Below, one piece after another: positions 16,126 through 24,011 of a stretch of 64,000 nt of DNA; positions within the stretch are counted from its first letter, which is position 1; every line of letters begins with the position of its first letter. The stretch comes from DASQPR01 sp035713725. GTDB taxonomy: Bacteria; Actinomycetota; Actinomycetes; Mycobacteriales; Micromonosporaceae. The stretch covers positions 5,800 to 69,799 of the forward strand of contig DASTMZ010000137.1 of assembly GCA_035713725.1 (NCBI GenBank), read 5' to 3'. The position numbers and the translations under genes are program-made. The notes beneath the pieces were generated by a model. The model was not told where the DNA came from. It saw only the letters and a program-made list of their open reading frames with translations, and searched no databases.

Positions 16126-16572
16126 ATGGCCACGCAAACAACGACGTCCGCGACCGTGCCACAAGCCTCGACCGGCCGCGCCACCGATCCGGCCTATCAG
16201 GCGTTCTTCCTGCTGCGCACGGTGTTCACAGTCGCACCGATCCTGTTCGGGCTCGACAAGTTCTTCAACCTGATGACCGACTGGACGATCTACCTCGCGC
16301 CGTGGATCAACCGCATCGTTCCCGGTACGGCGCAGCAGGCGATGTACGCCGTCGGCGTGATCGAGATCATCGCTGGCGTCCTGGTCGCGGTGCGTCCGCG
16401 CTGGGGTGCCCTGGTGGTCGCCGCGTGGTTGGCCGGCATCATCATCGACCTGCTTACGCTGGGCAACTTCTACGACGTCGCGGTACGCGACTTCGGTCTG
16501 TTCGTGGCCGCGCTCGCGCTGTCACGGCTGGCAATGTCGTTCCCGCGGCGCAGTGGTTCGCCAATGTCCTGA
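16126..16572 (+). CDS. DoxX-like integral membrane protein
   Basis: A 148-residue protein with about four membrane helices: FFLLRTVFTVAPILFGLDKF, AMYAVGVIEIIAGVLVAV, WGALVVAAWLAGIIIDLLTL and FGLFVAALALSRLAM. The PILFGLDKFFN motif is typical of DoxX/SURF4-type proteins, some of which form membrane oxidoreductase complexes linked to thiol and oxidative stress in actinobacteria. The ATG at 16126 follows AAAGAGGA at the usual distance; the upstream ATG at 16096 lies inside the operator. Control by the divergent SufR-like regulator fits a redox role. Confidence 0.8.
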   Translation: MATQTTTSATVPQASTGRATDPAYQAFFLLRTVFTVAPILFGLDKFFNLMTDWTIYLAPWINRIVPGTAQQAMYAVGVIEIIAGVLVAVRPRWGALVVAAWLAGIIIDLLTLGNFYDVAVRDFGLFVAALALSRLAMSFPRRSGSPMS

Positions 16573-16640
16573 GCCGATGTCGCGTGCCGTTGGATAGCGC
16601 GACCGGGCGGTTCGTCGGGGGCGCAGCGTCCGGTCCGATC

Positions 16641-16704
16641 GTGACCTTGCGGGGGTTTTGTTGGAACCTCGAGGGCCAACCCAACAATTTCCCCGCAAGG
16701 TCAC
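16641..16704. terminator. Long hairpin between convergent genes
   Basis: GTGACCTTGCGGGG (16641-16654) and CCCCGCAAGGTCAC (16691-16704) are perfect 14-bp complements. The 36-nt interior has a further TGTTGG/CCAACA pairing. It lies between doxX (ends 16572) and the convergent SnoaL gene, whose stop codon at 16701 is inside the right arm. It probably terminates both transcripts. The length and internal structure also suit a palindromic repeat element. Confidence 0.6.
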
Positions 16705-17072
16705 GCCTTCCGCGGCGCTCCGAACGGCCACTCCTCGAACTCCTCGCAGCGGCCGTCCGTGGCGAACCGAATCAGCCAAAGGTCACGCCACTCGTCATTC
16801 GGCGGCCTGCCGTACGCGACTTCCACCCGTACCACCGCTGTCTGATCCTCGACCGCGACGATCTCGGAACTCATCGTGAAGACCTCGTCTGGCCCGGAGC
16901 GTTCGTGCTCCCACATCGCTTCGATCGCCGGTAGACCGATCACCGGGTCCTGATACGGGCCTTGGCGGTAGACCGCTTCGGCGGTGAAGAGGTCGGCCAG
17001 CGCGGACACGCCGACCGATCGCCACGCCTGCTCGTAGCCGGCCACCCAGCGGGCCACCTCATGCCTGTCCAT
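16701..17072 (-). CDS. SnoaL-like / NTF2-fold protein
   Basis: A 123-residue single-domain protein with the NTF2-like fold: VAGYEQAWRSVGVSALADLF, TAEAVYRQGPYQDPVIGLPAI, AVVRVEVAYGRPP and WRDLWLIRFATDGRCEEFEEWPF. Members include cyclases, isomerases and many proteins of unknown role. It begins 4 nt after the stop of the membrane protein gene at 17077, so the two form a short operon. No catalytic residues can be assigned by eye. The stop codon is inside the hairpin at 16641-16704. Confidence 0.75.
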   Translation of the reverse strand: MDRHEVARWVAGYEQAWRSVGVSALADLFTAEAVYRQGPYQDPVIGLPAIEAMWEHERSGPDEVFTMSSEIVAVEDQTAVVRVEVAYGRPPNDEWRDLWLIRFATDGRCEEFEEWPFGAPRKA

Positions 17073-17076
17073 GTCG

Positions 17077-17865
17077 TCAGCGTGCCAGATGGCGGGCGAG
17101 CCGCCACCGGACGCGAAGCGTTCGCCCCGTTGGGGTGACGTCGCCGACGGCGAGTTCCCGCGCTGTCCACATGAGCCACACCGGCAGCAGGACTGCGCCG
17201 ATGCCGACCAGCAACCACAACGTGAGGTCGTCGCTCGCGTCGGCGTACGCGGCCGCGAGCACTAGCACTGCGACGGCGACCGTGGCCGTGGAGCCGATCC
17301 AGCCGGGTCGCATCGCGGTGGTACGCCGTGCCTGCGCAGCGAGTGCGAGCATGCCGCCGCCAATGAGCAGCAGCGCGACCAGTTCGAACGCTTGCGTCAC
17401 GGTATCCACCGTGAAGGCGATCGCGTTGACTGCCTCGATCGGGTTGTCGTGCGTGGCCATCAGCCCGACGGCTCGATGGCCACCTAACTGCAGTGTGTTG
17501 CCGATGGTCCACATGACGCCGCCGAGTGCGAGTGCATACCCGCCGATGCGCGACAGCGTGGCGGATCGGCCGAATCGACCGCGCAACGTCGCGGCCACGA
17601 CCACAAGCGAGAGCATGCCCAGCAGCGCGATCGCGGTGTTGAACCGCTCTTGCGGAAGGGTTGTGGCGAACCACTGGTACCACCTGTGCAGCGCGGAGTC
17701 GAGCGGCTCGCCGGGCGGCGCAAGCGGTGCCGAAGCGACCGTGACGTGGTTTGCGATGAGTGCGTACCAGATGGCCGAGATCAGGAATGCTGCGGCCGCT
17801 ACGTACATCACCACCCATGCCACTCCGTCCGCTTGGCGGTGTTCCTTCGTCACGTCGATGCTCAT
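17077..17865 (-). CDS. Multi-pass membrane protein of unknown function
   Basis: A 262-residue protein with about seven hydrophobic segments: VAWVVMYVAAAAFLISAIWYA, FNTAIALLGMLSLVVVAATL, IGGYALALGGVMWTIGNTLQL, then a helix through AFTVDTVTQAFELVALLLIG, GMLALAAQA, STATVAVAVLVLAAAYA and LTLWLLVGIGAVLLPVWLM. A loop after the first segment (residues about 45-75) is probably extracytoplasmic. I do not recognise the family. AAGGGAG precedes the ATG at 17865 by 6 nt. It is cotranscribed with the SnoaL-like gene at 16701. Confidence 0.7.
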   Translation of the reverse strand: MSIDVTKEHRQADGVAWVVMYVAAAAFLISAIWYALIANHVTVASAPLAPPGEPLDSALHRWYQWFATTLPQERFNTAIALLGMLSLVVVAATLRGRFGRSATLSRIGGYALALGGVMWTIGNTLQLGGHRAVGLMATHDNPIEAVNAIAFTVDTVTQAFELVALLLIGGGMLALAAQARRTTAMRPGWIGSTATVAVAVLVLAAAYADASDDLTLWLLVGIGAVLLPVWLMWTARELAVGDVTPTGRTLRVRWRLARHLAR

Positions 17866-17944
17866 GTCGCGCTCCCTTCGCCTGACGACGGCCGAAGCGT
17901 AGGTCCGTCGAAGGGCGCGAACATCCGGGCCATCACGGCGGGAT

Positions 17945-17994
17945 CAGTGCGGGTTAGCACTGACGAGTGCCGCCGGACGTGCGACCATGTGCAC
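17945..17994 (+). promoter_or_regulatory. Iterated AGTGC/GCACT half-sites before the response-regulator operon
   Basis: CAGTGC-N6-GCACTG at 17945-17962 is a perfect 6-bp inverted repeat. Further AGTGC (17966) and GCACT (17991) copies follow before the ATG at 17997. Such clustering suggests binding of a dimeric regulator, possibly the NarL-type regulator encoded by the same operon. Confidence 0.4.
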
Positions 17995-17996
17995 TC

Positions 17997-18344
17997 ATGA
18001 GGCGCCTGCTGATCGTCGACGATCACGCTGGTTTCCGCATGTGGGCACGTGAAGTGCTCGGGCACGAAGGATTCGACGTGGTCGGTGAGGCGACCGATGG
18101 GTTGTCCGCGATCGACGCGGTCCATGATCTGCACCCCGAGGTCGTGCTGCTCGACATCCAGCTGCCGGACATGAGCGGTTTCGAGGTTGCCGATCGCATC
18201 GCATCGCAGACCTCGGTTGTGTTGACGTCGAGCCGGTCGGCCGCCGACTACGGCCCAGCCGTGGTGCGCAGTCTGGCGGTCGGATTCATGGCGAAGTCGG
18301 ATCTCACCGGTGCGGCGATGGCCGCTCTGTTGGACCCGGCGTAG
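17997..18344 (+). CDS. Single-domain response regulator
   Basis: A 115-residue receiver domain with no output domain: LLIVDDHAGFRMWAREVLG (acidic pocket), phospho-acceptor aspartate in VVLLDIQLPDMSGFEV, the switch threonine region VVLTSSRSAADYG, and a lysine in VGFMAKSDL. It probably passes phosphate or modulates the kinase encoded 2 nt downstream rather than binding DNA. The ATG at 17997 was chosen over 17967 because the receiver fold starts there. It is the first gene of an RR-HK-RR operon. Confidence 0.85.
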   Translation: MRRLLIVDDHAGFRMWAREVLGHEGFDVVGEATDGLSAIDAVHDLHPEVVLLDIQLPDMSGFEVADRIASQTSVVLTSSRSAADYGPAVVRSLAVGFMAKSDLTGAAMAALLDPA

Positions 18345-18346
18345 TC

Positions 18347-20167
18347 ATGACGCGACGACGCTGGGCGCTCGCCGGTCTCGCAATCGCGAGCCTGATCTGG
18401 ACGCTCGGCGCCGAATGGGTGAGCATCCACGCCGGGATAGGCGAGAACCATTTCCTGGATGCGTTGGCCGGCTTGAGCTTCTTCGCGGCCGGCATCGTCG
18501 CGCTCGACCGTCGACCAGGCAATCGGATCGGGCCGTTGATGCTCGTCAGCGGGGCGAGTTGGTTTTGCGGCAACTGGGAGAACCTTCGGTGGCCGGTGTG
18601 GGGCGCGCCGTTGCTCGTGTTCGGCAGCGCGACCGCGGCGTTCGTCGCGCACATCGCGCTGAGCTACTCCAGCGGTCGGCTCGCGACGCGCTACGAGCGC
18701 GTCACGGCAGGGGCCATTTACGTGGGTACGGCCGGCGCGATGCTGGGCTTCGTGCTCACCGACGATCCGCGCGTCGCGGGTTGCGTCCGCGACTGCCCGT
18801 GGGCGCCGGTCATCTGGTCGAGCCAGTCGGCCGCCGACGCGTTCGACTGGGTTGACGAACACGGCGCCTACATTCTCGTCCCAATGTTCGTCATTGCGCT
18901 GTGGCTTCGCTGGCGGCGGTCGACACCCGCCCAGCGGCGATATCTCACCCCGCTATGGGTCGCCGCCGCGCTCCTCGCCGGTGTCTACCTGATCAGTGCG
19001 ATCGTGCCGGCGAATCCGCAGGGCTTCGTTCGCCTCCTCTCGGACTTCCAGGCGCTCCTCGAGATCTGCGTGCCGGCGGTGTTCCTGGCCGGCCTGCTAT
19101 CCGCGCGGTTGGCGCAGAGTTCGGTCGGCTCGCTCGTCGTGGACCTGCAAGCGCCGCGACCAATCGGCGAGCTGCGCGCCCTGATTGCGGCGGCGCTCGG
19201 CGATCCGTCCGTCGACATCGTCTACGCGGCGGACGGCTGCGGATGGATTCAAGCCGACGGGTCTCCGGCGATGCTGCCCACCGACGAGTCAGGTCCGTCG
19301 GCGCGACAGGTCACCGTGATCGAACGAGAACAGCGTCGGCTTGCCGCGCTCATCCACGATCCCGCCATCGACGCCGGGCTGGTGCGCGCGGTCGCGGCCG
19401 CGGCGGGCATGGCCGTGGAGAACGAACGCCTGCACGCTCAGGTGCGAGCGCAGCTGGACGAGGTACGGGCATCGCGGTCGCGCATCGTGCAGGCCGGCGA
19501 CGACGAACGCCGGCGCGTCGAGCGCGACCTGCACGACGGCGCGCAGCAACGGTTGGTGACGCTGTCGCTCGCGTTGCACGCGGCCCGCCGTCAGTTGACG
19601 GACGGCCGTGCCGAAACGGTTGCGCAGACGCTCGCCCTCGCCTCCGAAGAGTTGCGCCTGGCCATCGACGAGCTACGGGAGCTGGCGCGTGGTCTGCACC
19701 CGGTGATCCTCACCGACGAGGGTCTCGGCCCGGCGCTGCAATCGCTCGCCGACCGGGCCGCGGTGCCGGTCTCGGTTGACCGCTTTGCGGAGCACCGCTT
19801 CCCGCCGACCGTCGAGTCGACGGTGTATTTCGTCGTCAGCGAAGCACTCGCGAACATCGGCAAGTACGCGGATGCGTCCCACGCGAGCATCCACGTGACA
19901 CACGACGCGGCGGCGCTCATCGTCGAGATTCGCGACAACGGCCGCGGCGGTGCCGATCCGGCGCAGGGTTCCGGCCTTCGCGGCTTGAGCGACCGCGTCG
20001 CGGCGGTGAACGGTCGCATGACCGTCGTCAGCCCGGACGGCGCCGGAACGACGGTTCGCGTCGTGCTGCCCGGTTCGGTGCGCGCTGACCGCGTCGATCT
20101 TCAACGGGATTCAACCGGCACGCCGGTTGGCGCTGCGCCGCACGGCACACCCGGGGGTACGCCGTGA
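18347..20167 (+). CDS. NarL-type membrane sensor histidine kinase
   Basis: A 606-residue kinase. The first about 260 residues contain roughly eight membrane helices with no large external domain (for example WALAGLAIASLIWTL, LTPLWVAAALLAGVYLISAI). A linker follows, with a GAF-like stretch and a coiled coil (NERLHAQVRAQLDEVRASRS). The HisKA_3 domain has the phospho-histidine in ERDLHDGAQQRLV, and the ATPase domain shows SEALANIGKYADAS, EIRDNGRGGAD and GSGLRGLSDRV. The Pro-rich C-terminal tail is unusual. It lies 2 nt after the receiver gene and overlaps the LuxR-type regulator gene by 4 nt (GTGA), so all three are one unit. The signal is unknown. Confidence 0.9.
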   Translation: MTRRRWALAGLAIASLIWTLGAEWVSIHAGIGENHFLDALAGLSFFAAGIVALDRRPGNRIGPLMLVSGASWFCGNWENLRWPVWGAPLLVFGSATAAFVAHIALSYSSGRLATRYERVTAGAIYVGTAGAMLGFVLTDDPRVAGCVRDCPWAPVIWSSQSAADAFDWVDEHGAYILVPMFVIALWLRWRRSTPAQRRYLTPLWVAAALLAGVYLISAIVPANPQGFVRLLSDFQALLEICVPAVFLAGLLSARLAQSSVGSLVVDLQAPRPIGELRALIAAALGDPSVDIVYAADGCGWIQADGSPAMLPTDESGPSARQVTVIEREQRRLAALIHDPAIDAGLVRAVAAAAGMAVENERLHAQVRAQLDEVRASRSRIVQAGDDERRRVERDLHDGAQQRLVTLSLALHAARRQLTDGRAETVAQTLALASEELRLAIDELRELARGLHPVILTDEGLGPALQSLADRAAVPVSVDRFAEHRFPPTVESTVYFVVSEALANIGKYADASHASIHVTHDAAALIVEIRDNGRGGADPAQGSGLRGLSDRVAAVNGRMTVVSPDGAGTTVRVVLPGSVRADRVDLQRDSTGTPVGAAPHGTPGGTP

Positions 20168-20919
20168 AGGTCGTACTCGCCGATGATGCCGTCCTGTTCC
20201 GAGCCGGCGTGGCCCGGCTGCTCGCCGACGCCGGCTTCGACGTGGTCGGGCAGGCGGGTGATGTGACGTCGTTGCTGTCCATGGTCGCTGCGCTGCACCC
20301 CGATCTCGTCGTCGTCGACGTACGGATGCCGCCCACCCACACCACCGAAGGGCTACAGGCGGCGGCACGGATCCGTAGCGAGCACGCCGAGACCGCGGTG
20401 CTGGTGCTGTCTCAGTACGTCGAGCCGCAATACGCCATGCGATTGATCGGCGATCAACCGGGTCGGGTCGGGTACCTGTTGAAGGACCGCGTTACCGACG
20501 TCGACGAACTGATCGAGGCAGCGGTACGGGTGGCCGCCGGCCGTACGGTCGTGGACCCGGCCGTGATCGCGATGTTGCTCGGGCGGCCCGCCGTACGAGA
20601 TCCGTTGAGCTCGTTGACGGAGCGCGAACGAGACGTCATCGCGTTGATGGCCGAAGGCCGATCGAATCAGGCGATCGCGGAACGCCTTCGCCTCACCGCG
20701 AAGACGGTCGAGTCACACGTACGCAATATCTTCGTGAAACTCGATCTCGTGCCGGCACCGGACGACCACCGCCGGGTGCTCGCCGTGTTGACGTATCTGC
20801 GCAGCGACGCGTTCGGGTCCGGCGGCGACGCGGCTGCCGGACGTGCGCCGTCCGCGTCTGGCGGCGAAGGGGCCGCCACGCGTGCTCCGTCGACTCAGAT
20901 CGTGGCCGGTGCCGAGTAG
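20164..20919 (+). CDS. LuxR/NarL-type response regulator
   Basis: A 251-residue regulator. The receiver domain has VVLADDAVLFRAGVARLL, the phospho-aspartate in LVVVDVRMPPTHTTEG and the lysine in VGYLLKDRV. The LuxR helix-turn-helix follows: LTERERDVIALMAEGRSNQA, then TAKTVESHVRNIFVKL. About 40 low-complexity residues (Gly/Ala/Ser) follow, which is longer than usual. The GTG start overlaps the kinase stop. It is the output of the kinase upstream, and its targets may include its own promoter. Its 3' end overlaps the convergent CBS gene by 25 nt. Confidence 0.9.
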   Translation: MKVVLADDAVLFRAGVARLLADAGFDVVGQAGDVTSLLSMVAALHPDLVVVDVRMPPTHTTEGLQAAARIRSEHAETAVLVLSQYVEPQYAMRLIGDQPGRVGYLLKDRVTDVDELIEAAVRVAAGRTVVDPAVIAMLLGRPAVRDPLSSLTERERDVIALMAEGRSNQAIAERLRLTAKTVESHVRNIFVKLDLVPAPDDHRRVLAVLTYLRSDAFGSGGDAAAGRAPSASGGEGAATRAPSTQIVAGAE

Positions 20920-21323
20920 ACCGTGTTGCAGTAGCGGGCCAACTTCTGCGGCGACAGGTGAGTCGCGAGATCGGCCTCGCTGATCATTCCGACCAGCTCA
21001 TGTTCGTCGATCACCGGCAGCCGCCGAATGAGGTGCTGCTGCATCAGCGAGAGCACCTCGTCCTCGTCCGCCCCGGCGGCAACCCAGACGGGTGCACCGC
21101 TGGCAAGCTGCGCGGCCGTCATCTTCGAGGGGTCGTGTCCGGTAGCGACACACTTCAGCACGATGTCGCGATCGGTGATGATCCCCTTGAGGCGATCGTC
21201 GTTGCCACAGATCGGCAACGAACCCACGTTGTGCTCACGCATCAATTGCGCGGCACGGTCCAGTGTCTCGTGCTCGGGCACGCACGCTACGCCCGAGTGC
21301 ATCATGCTACGGGCATTCGTCAT
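20895..21323 (-). CDS. Tandem CBS-domain protein
   Basis: A 142-residue protein made of two CBS motifs: ARSMMHSGVACVPEHETLDR leading to SLPICGNDDRLKGIITDRDI, then a second set ending RRLPVIDEHELVGMISEADL. CBS pairs bind adenosine nucleotides; stand-alone proteins of this type in actinobacteria are often linked to stress or dormancy. AGGA lies 7 nt before the ATG at 21323; a TTG at 21341 is less likely. The ligand and partner are unknown. It is convergent with the response regulator gene. Confidence 0.88.
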   Translation of the reverse strand: MTNARSMMHSGVACVPEHETLDRAAQLMREHNVGSLPICGNDDRLKGIITDRDIVLKCVATGHDPSKMTAAQLASGAPVWVAAGADEDEVLSLMQQHLIRRLPVIDEHELVGMISEADLATHLSPQKLARYCNTVYSAPATI

Positions 21324-21393
21324 AGCCCGATCCTGCGACAATCACCCCGATCCTCGTGGCCACTTCAGGTGATTCGCGTGTTCCACGCCGCGA

Positions 21394-22761
21394 TCAGTTC
21401 GGTACCCGCCAGACGGTCAGATGGGCGTCCGGCATCGCACACACCAGGTACGCCGCGGTCTGTGCGCACGCCGGCGCGGTGACTCCGTGGAGGAGTTCGA
21501 TCGGCGAACCAAATCCGGAACCGCCCACGCCCTCCGTTCGCACCGAGTCGGCGTGCCATACAGCGAGCCAGTTCCGTGCGTCTGGTGCGACCGCTGGTCC
21601 GGTTGTTGCGATCGGTACGCCAATGCCGGGCGCGGCGGAGGTGATCTTCGTGACGCTCGAGCCGGCCGCCGCGTTGGTGAGGCCAAGGAGCACGAGCGAT
21701 CCGTCAGCCGGCGCGCCGGCTCGCGATGGTGCGGCACCAGTGATGCGGCCGGAATTCGGATCGACTGCAACGCCCGTGCTCGCGCCGCGCTCGTACAGAC
21801 AGATCGCACTTCCGCACGACTCGGCGTCCTGACCGTTGTCGGTGAGCAGCCCGGTCCACAATGGATGGAGATCGTCGATCGCGTACGCGTCGATGCTGGG
21901 CGCAGGTCGATCAGCGTGCGCGACGAGTACGACACCGGCGGCCACCACGAGACGTGGCACGTCCAGTCGATCTGACTGCGCGAGCTGGAAGTTCGTCCCC
22001 GGATCGCCGAGATCGATCCGCCGCGTCGCCGAAACATGGCCGTTCGCGAGCCGAATCGTGGTCAGCGTCGACGAGTTGGAGCACAACTCCACGAGACTTG
22101 TCGGCCGAACCGTCGCATCGCTCGATCCGACCGCGGCCACGCAACTCGCCGGAATCGGATGCGACCACTTCGCTCGTCCGGTCGCAGAGTCGAGCACGCT
22201 GACACTGCCGGACGATGGCGTACCCGGGTAGTTGAAACCGGGCGGTCGCGACAGTGCTTCGACCATGACGCCACCGGTCACTGGCGTGGCTAGCCCGAGG
22301 TCACTCGTCCATGCCGTCGCACCGGTGCGCGGTTCGAGCGCAACGGTGTGTTGGCCGACCGTGTCGGTGTCGATCATGCTGACCACCACGAGACCGTCGA
22401 CGTATCGCAGCGTGGACAAGGCAGCGATCTCTGGCATGGCCGACGTCCACTCGCGCGTACCCGTCGGCAGAGCGTACGCGCTGATCGCGTTGTGGCCGGC
22501 CGACGTGTCGTACACGTAAAGGTTTGCGCCGTTGATCATGATCGTGGCGTCGAGGCCCACCGGAACGCGGGCCATCACCCGCAGCGCGCTTCGTGGCGCG
22601 GCCTGCGAGGCTGCGACCAGCAGCAGCACTGCGACAACGGCGGCGGCAACGACCAGCCGGCGCAGTCGGAGGCGCGGCGATCGTGGCCACCGGTCCAGCG
22701 GCACGACGTCGAAGCGGTCACCGAGATCGACGATGGATTCGGTGGCCCATCCGCCGGTCAC
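21394..22761 (-). CDS. PQQ-like beta-propeller membrane-anchored protein
   Basis: A 455-residue protein. A short cytoplasmic N-terminus is followed by one membrane helix (residues about 34-52, LVVAAAVVAVLLLVAA). The long external part carries repeated blade motifs of the PQQ-like type: YALPTGTREWTSAM, VALEPRTGATAWTSDL, VLDSATGRAKWSHPI and VAVDPNSGRITG. Nothing suggests it binds PQQ; such propellers usually act as scaffolds or ligand-binding domains. Two cysteines (ESCGSAICLY) may form a disulfide. It is a single gene with no clear operon partner. Confidence 0.75.
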   Translation of the reverse strand: MTGGWATESIVDLGDRFDVVPLDRWPRSPRLRLRRLVVAAAVVAVLLLVAASQAAPRSALRVMARVPVGLDATIMINGANLYVYDTSAGHNAISAYALPTGTREWTSAMPEIAALSTLRYVDGLVVVSMIDTDTVGQHTVALEPRTGATAWTSDLGLATPVTGGVMVEALSRPPGFNYPGTPSSGSVSVLDSATGRAKWSHPIPASCVAAVGSSDATVRPTSLVELCSNSSTLTTIRLANGHVSATRRIDLGDPGTNFQLAQSDRLDVPRLVVAAGVVLVAHADRPAPSIDAYAIDDLHPLWTGLLTDNGQDAESCGSAICLYERGASTGVAVDPNSGRITGAAPSRAGAPADGSLVLLGLTNAAAGSSVTKITSAAPGIGVPIATTGPAVAPDARNWLAVWHADSVRTEGVGGSGFGSPIELLHGVTAPACAQTAAYLVCAMPDAHLTVWRVPN

Positions 22762-22944
22762 GAGCCGAGCGTAAGGACGGGTGGACCAATCGCGCTAGCG
22801 GCGCGGTCGCGGGCGAGGGTACTCACGCCGGCCGGCCGCGGCTGCTTGCCGGCCGTGCTCTCTCGCCCTCCCGGCCGCACGGGCGTGTGGCGGCCGGGTG
22901 CTTTCCGGCCTGGTGATCGCCGGCTGCGCGCTTCCCTGCGGGTG

Positions 22945-23083
22945 ATCGCCACGAGTGGAGCGTGATGGCTGCCGGCGGGCCATGATCGCGCCATTTCACA
23001 GCCATGACGCTCCAGCCGTGGCGATCTTGACCGAGTCGCGAACTTGACTGCACGGCGATCTTGACCAAGTCGCGATCTTGACC
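22945..23083. repeat. Intergenic inverted and direct repeats
   Basis: Arms at 22945-22970 and 23000-23025 form a 26-nt inverted repeat with 23 matches (ATCGCCAC and TGGAGCGT blocks conserved). The 12-mer GCGATCTTGACC occurs three times, at 23021, 23055 and 23072, the last two separated by AAGTC. Together they occupy the middle of the gene-free stretch 22762-23172. The rest of that stretch is GC-rich with no convincing ORF. Confidence 0.7.
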
Positions 23084-23172
23084 ACGTGATGCATCACCTG
23101 CGACAACGCGGTTTCAGAGTCCGCCCGGCGGGGTAACGCACCAGTGCTAAGCAAAGGAAGGTCCGATCAGTC

Positions 23173-23439
23173 ATGCTGAGCCAATTCGAGCAGCGCACCC
23201 TCGGCGACATCGAGCGCTGGCTGGCCGCTGACTATCCCGACATGCCGCGTCTGATGGCACGGTCGCGGTGGGGCGTGGGATGGCGTGCGGCCGTGCTGCG
23301 AGTGCTCGTCTTGGCATGGCTGGTCGGTGTCGTGGTCACCGCGACGACACCGGCTTGGCCAGCGGCCGTACTCTTCGGCTCGGTATCGGCAGCGGCAGTG
23401 TTTGTCGTCGTCACTCGGGTGCGCCGGGCGCGTGTCTGA
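23173..23439 (+). CDS. DUF3040 small membrane protein
   Basis: An 88-residue protein of the actinobacterial DUF3040 family. It has the typical N-terminus LSQFEQRTLGDIERWLAADY, then two membrane helices (VLRVLVLAWLVGVVVTATT and PAAVLFGSVSAAAVFVVVT). Family members are abundant in actinobacteria and of unknown function. The ATG at 23173 follows AAAGGAAGG about 11 nt upstream. It stands alone between a repeat-rich spacer and the convergent small gene at 23509. Confidence 0.82.
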   Translation: MLSQFEQRTLGDIERWLAADYPDMPRLMARSRWGVGWRAAVLRVLVLAWLVGVVVTATTPAWPAAVLFGSVSAAAVFVVVTRVRRARV

Positions 23440-23508
23440 CCGCCGCTGAGCGCCGCGGTCGCGATTGCCCTCATCCCCGATGGTCGCGGCCTCGTCGTGG
23501 TCCCTGGT

Positions 23509-23739
23509 TCAGCTGGCGTCCGTCCAATTGACCGGTCGCCCAGCGTGGTGTCCACGATGGCGGCCGCCGCCGTGCCCGGCGGCTGCGTCGCAGCGTACGG
23601 TTAGCCGTCCCGTGGGCGACGTCATCTGGTGCGTAGCGACGCAGCGATTCTGGGCATCGTCGTCCGCCCAGATCTGGGTCGTCGCTGCCTGAATTTCGGC
23701 CGCCGCTTCATCAGTGCTGGTGAGGTTCGCATCCGGCAT
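23509..23739 (-). CDS. Small Cys/His protein, hypothetical
   Basis: A 76-residue protein with an acidic N-terminus (TSTDEAAAEIQAATTQIWADD) and a C-terminal metal-site-like segment TVRCDAAAGHGGGRHRGHHA followed by GRPVNW. Similar Cys-x-His-rich tails with a final Trp occur in small actinobacterial proteins of unknown role. GGAG lies about 12 nt before the ATG at 23739. The frame is open further upstream to 23814, but that part looks noncoding. Support comes from composition and motif only, so confidence is moderate. Confidence 0.45.
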   Translation of the reverse strand: MPDANLTSTDEAAAEIQAATTQIWADDDAQNRCVATHQMTSPTGRLTVRCDAAAGHGGGRHRGHHAGRPVNWTDAS

Positions 23740-23954
23740 GGCTAGGACACTCCATTCGCATCCGCCCGCGCTGTCGCCCGCCCGGGCGGGTGGCACGAGC
23801 GCTGAGCCCGACACCCACTACCCGGTATCGCTTTGCCAAAACGTAGCTCGCGGTCCACGACCCGGGCGCCGGAACCCGTACAACGTCCCAGATCCTTGAC
23901 GCTCGTGGGTTCATCATCGGGGGAGCGTGGGTAGGACGTCGACAAGGAGGGGCA

Positions 23955-24011
23955 ATGCGCACGCTGACCAGCACACGGCGGCGCGCCGAGGCGGCGGTGC
24001 GGGCGCGCTGA
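23955..24011 (+). CDS. 18-residue leader peptide upstream of the CHASE3 kinase
   Basis: An ATG at 23955 follows a near-consensus AAGGAGG ribosome-binding site. It opens an 18-codon frame rich in arginine (MRTLTSTRRRAEAAVRAR) whose TGA overlaps the ATG of the kinase at 24011 (TGATG). The kinase itself has no Shine-Dalgarno sequence. The arrangement implies that ribosomes finishing the leader re-initiate on the kinase. It could be simple coupling or a control point sensitive to arginine codon translation. Confidence 0.6.
   Translation: MRTLTSTRRRAEAAVRAR

Noticed and set aside
22945..23083. A CRISPR array
   Set aside because: There are only three 12-bp repeats with irregular spacing (34 and 17 bp) and no cas genes. 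They are ordinary intergenic repeats.
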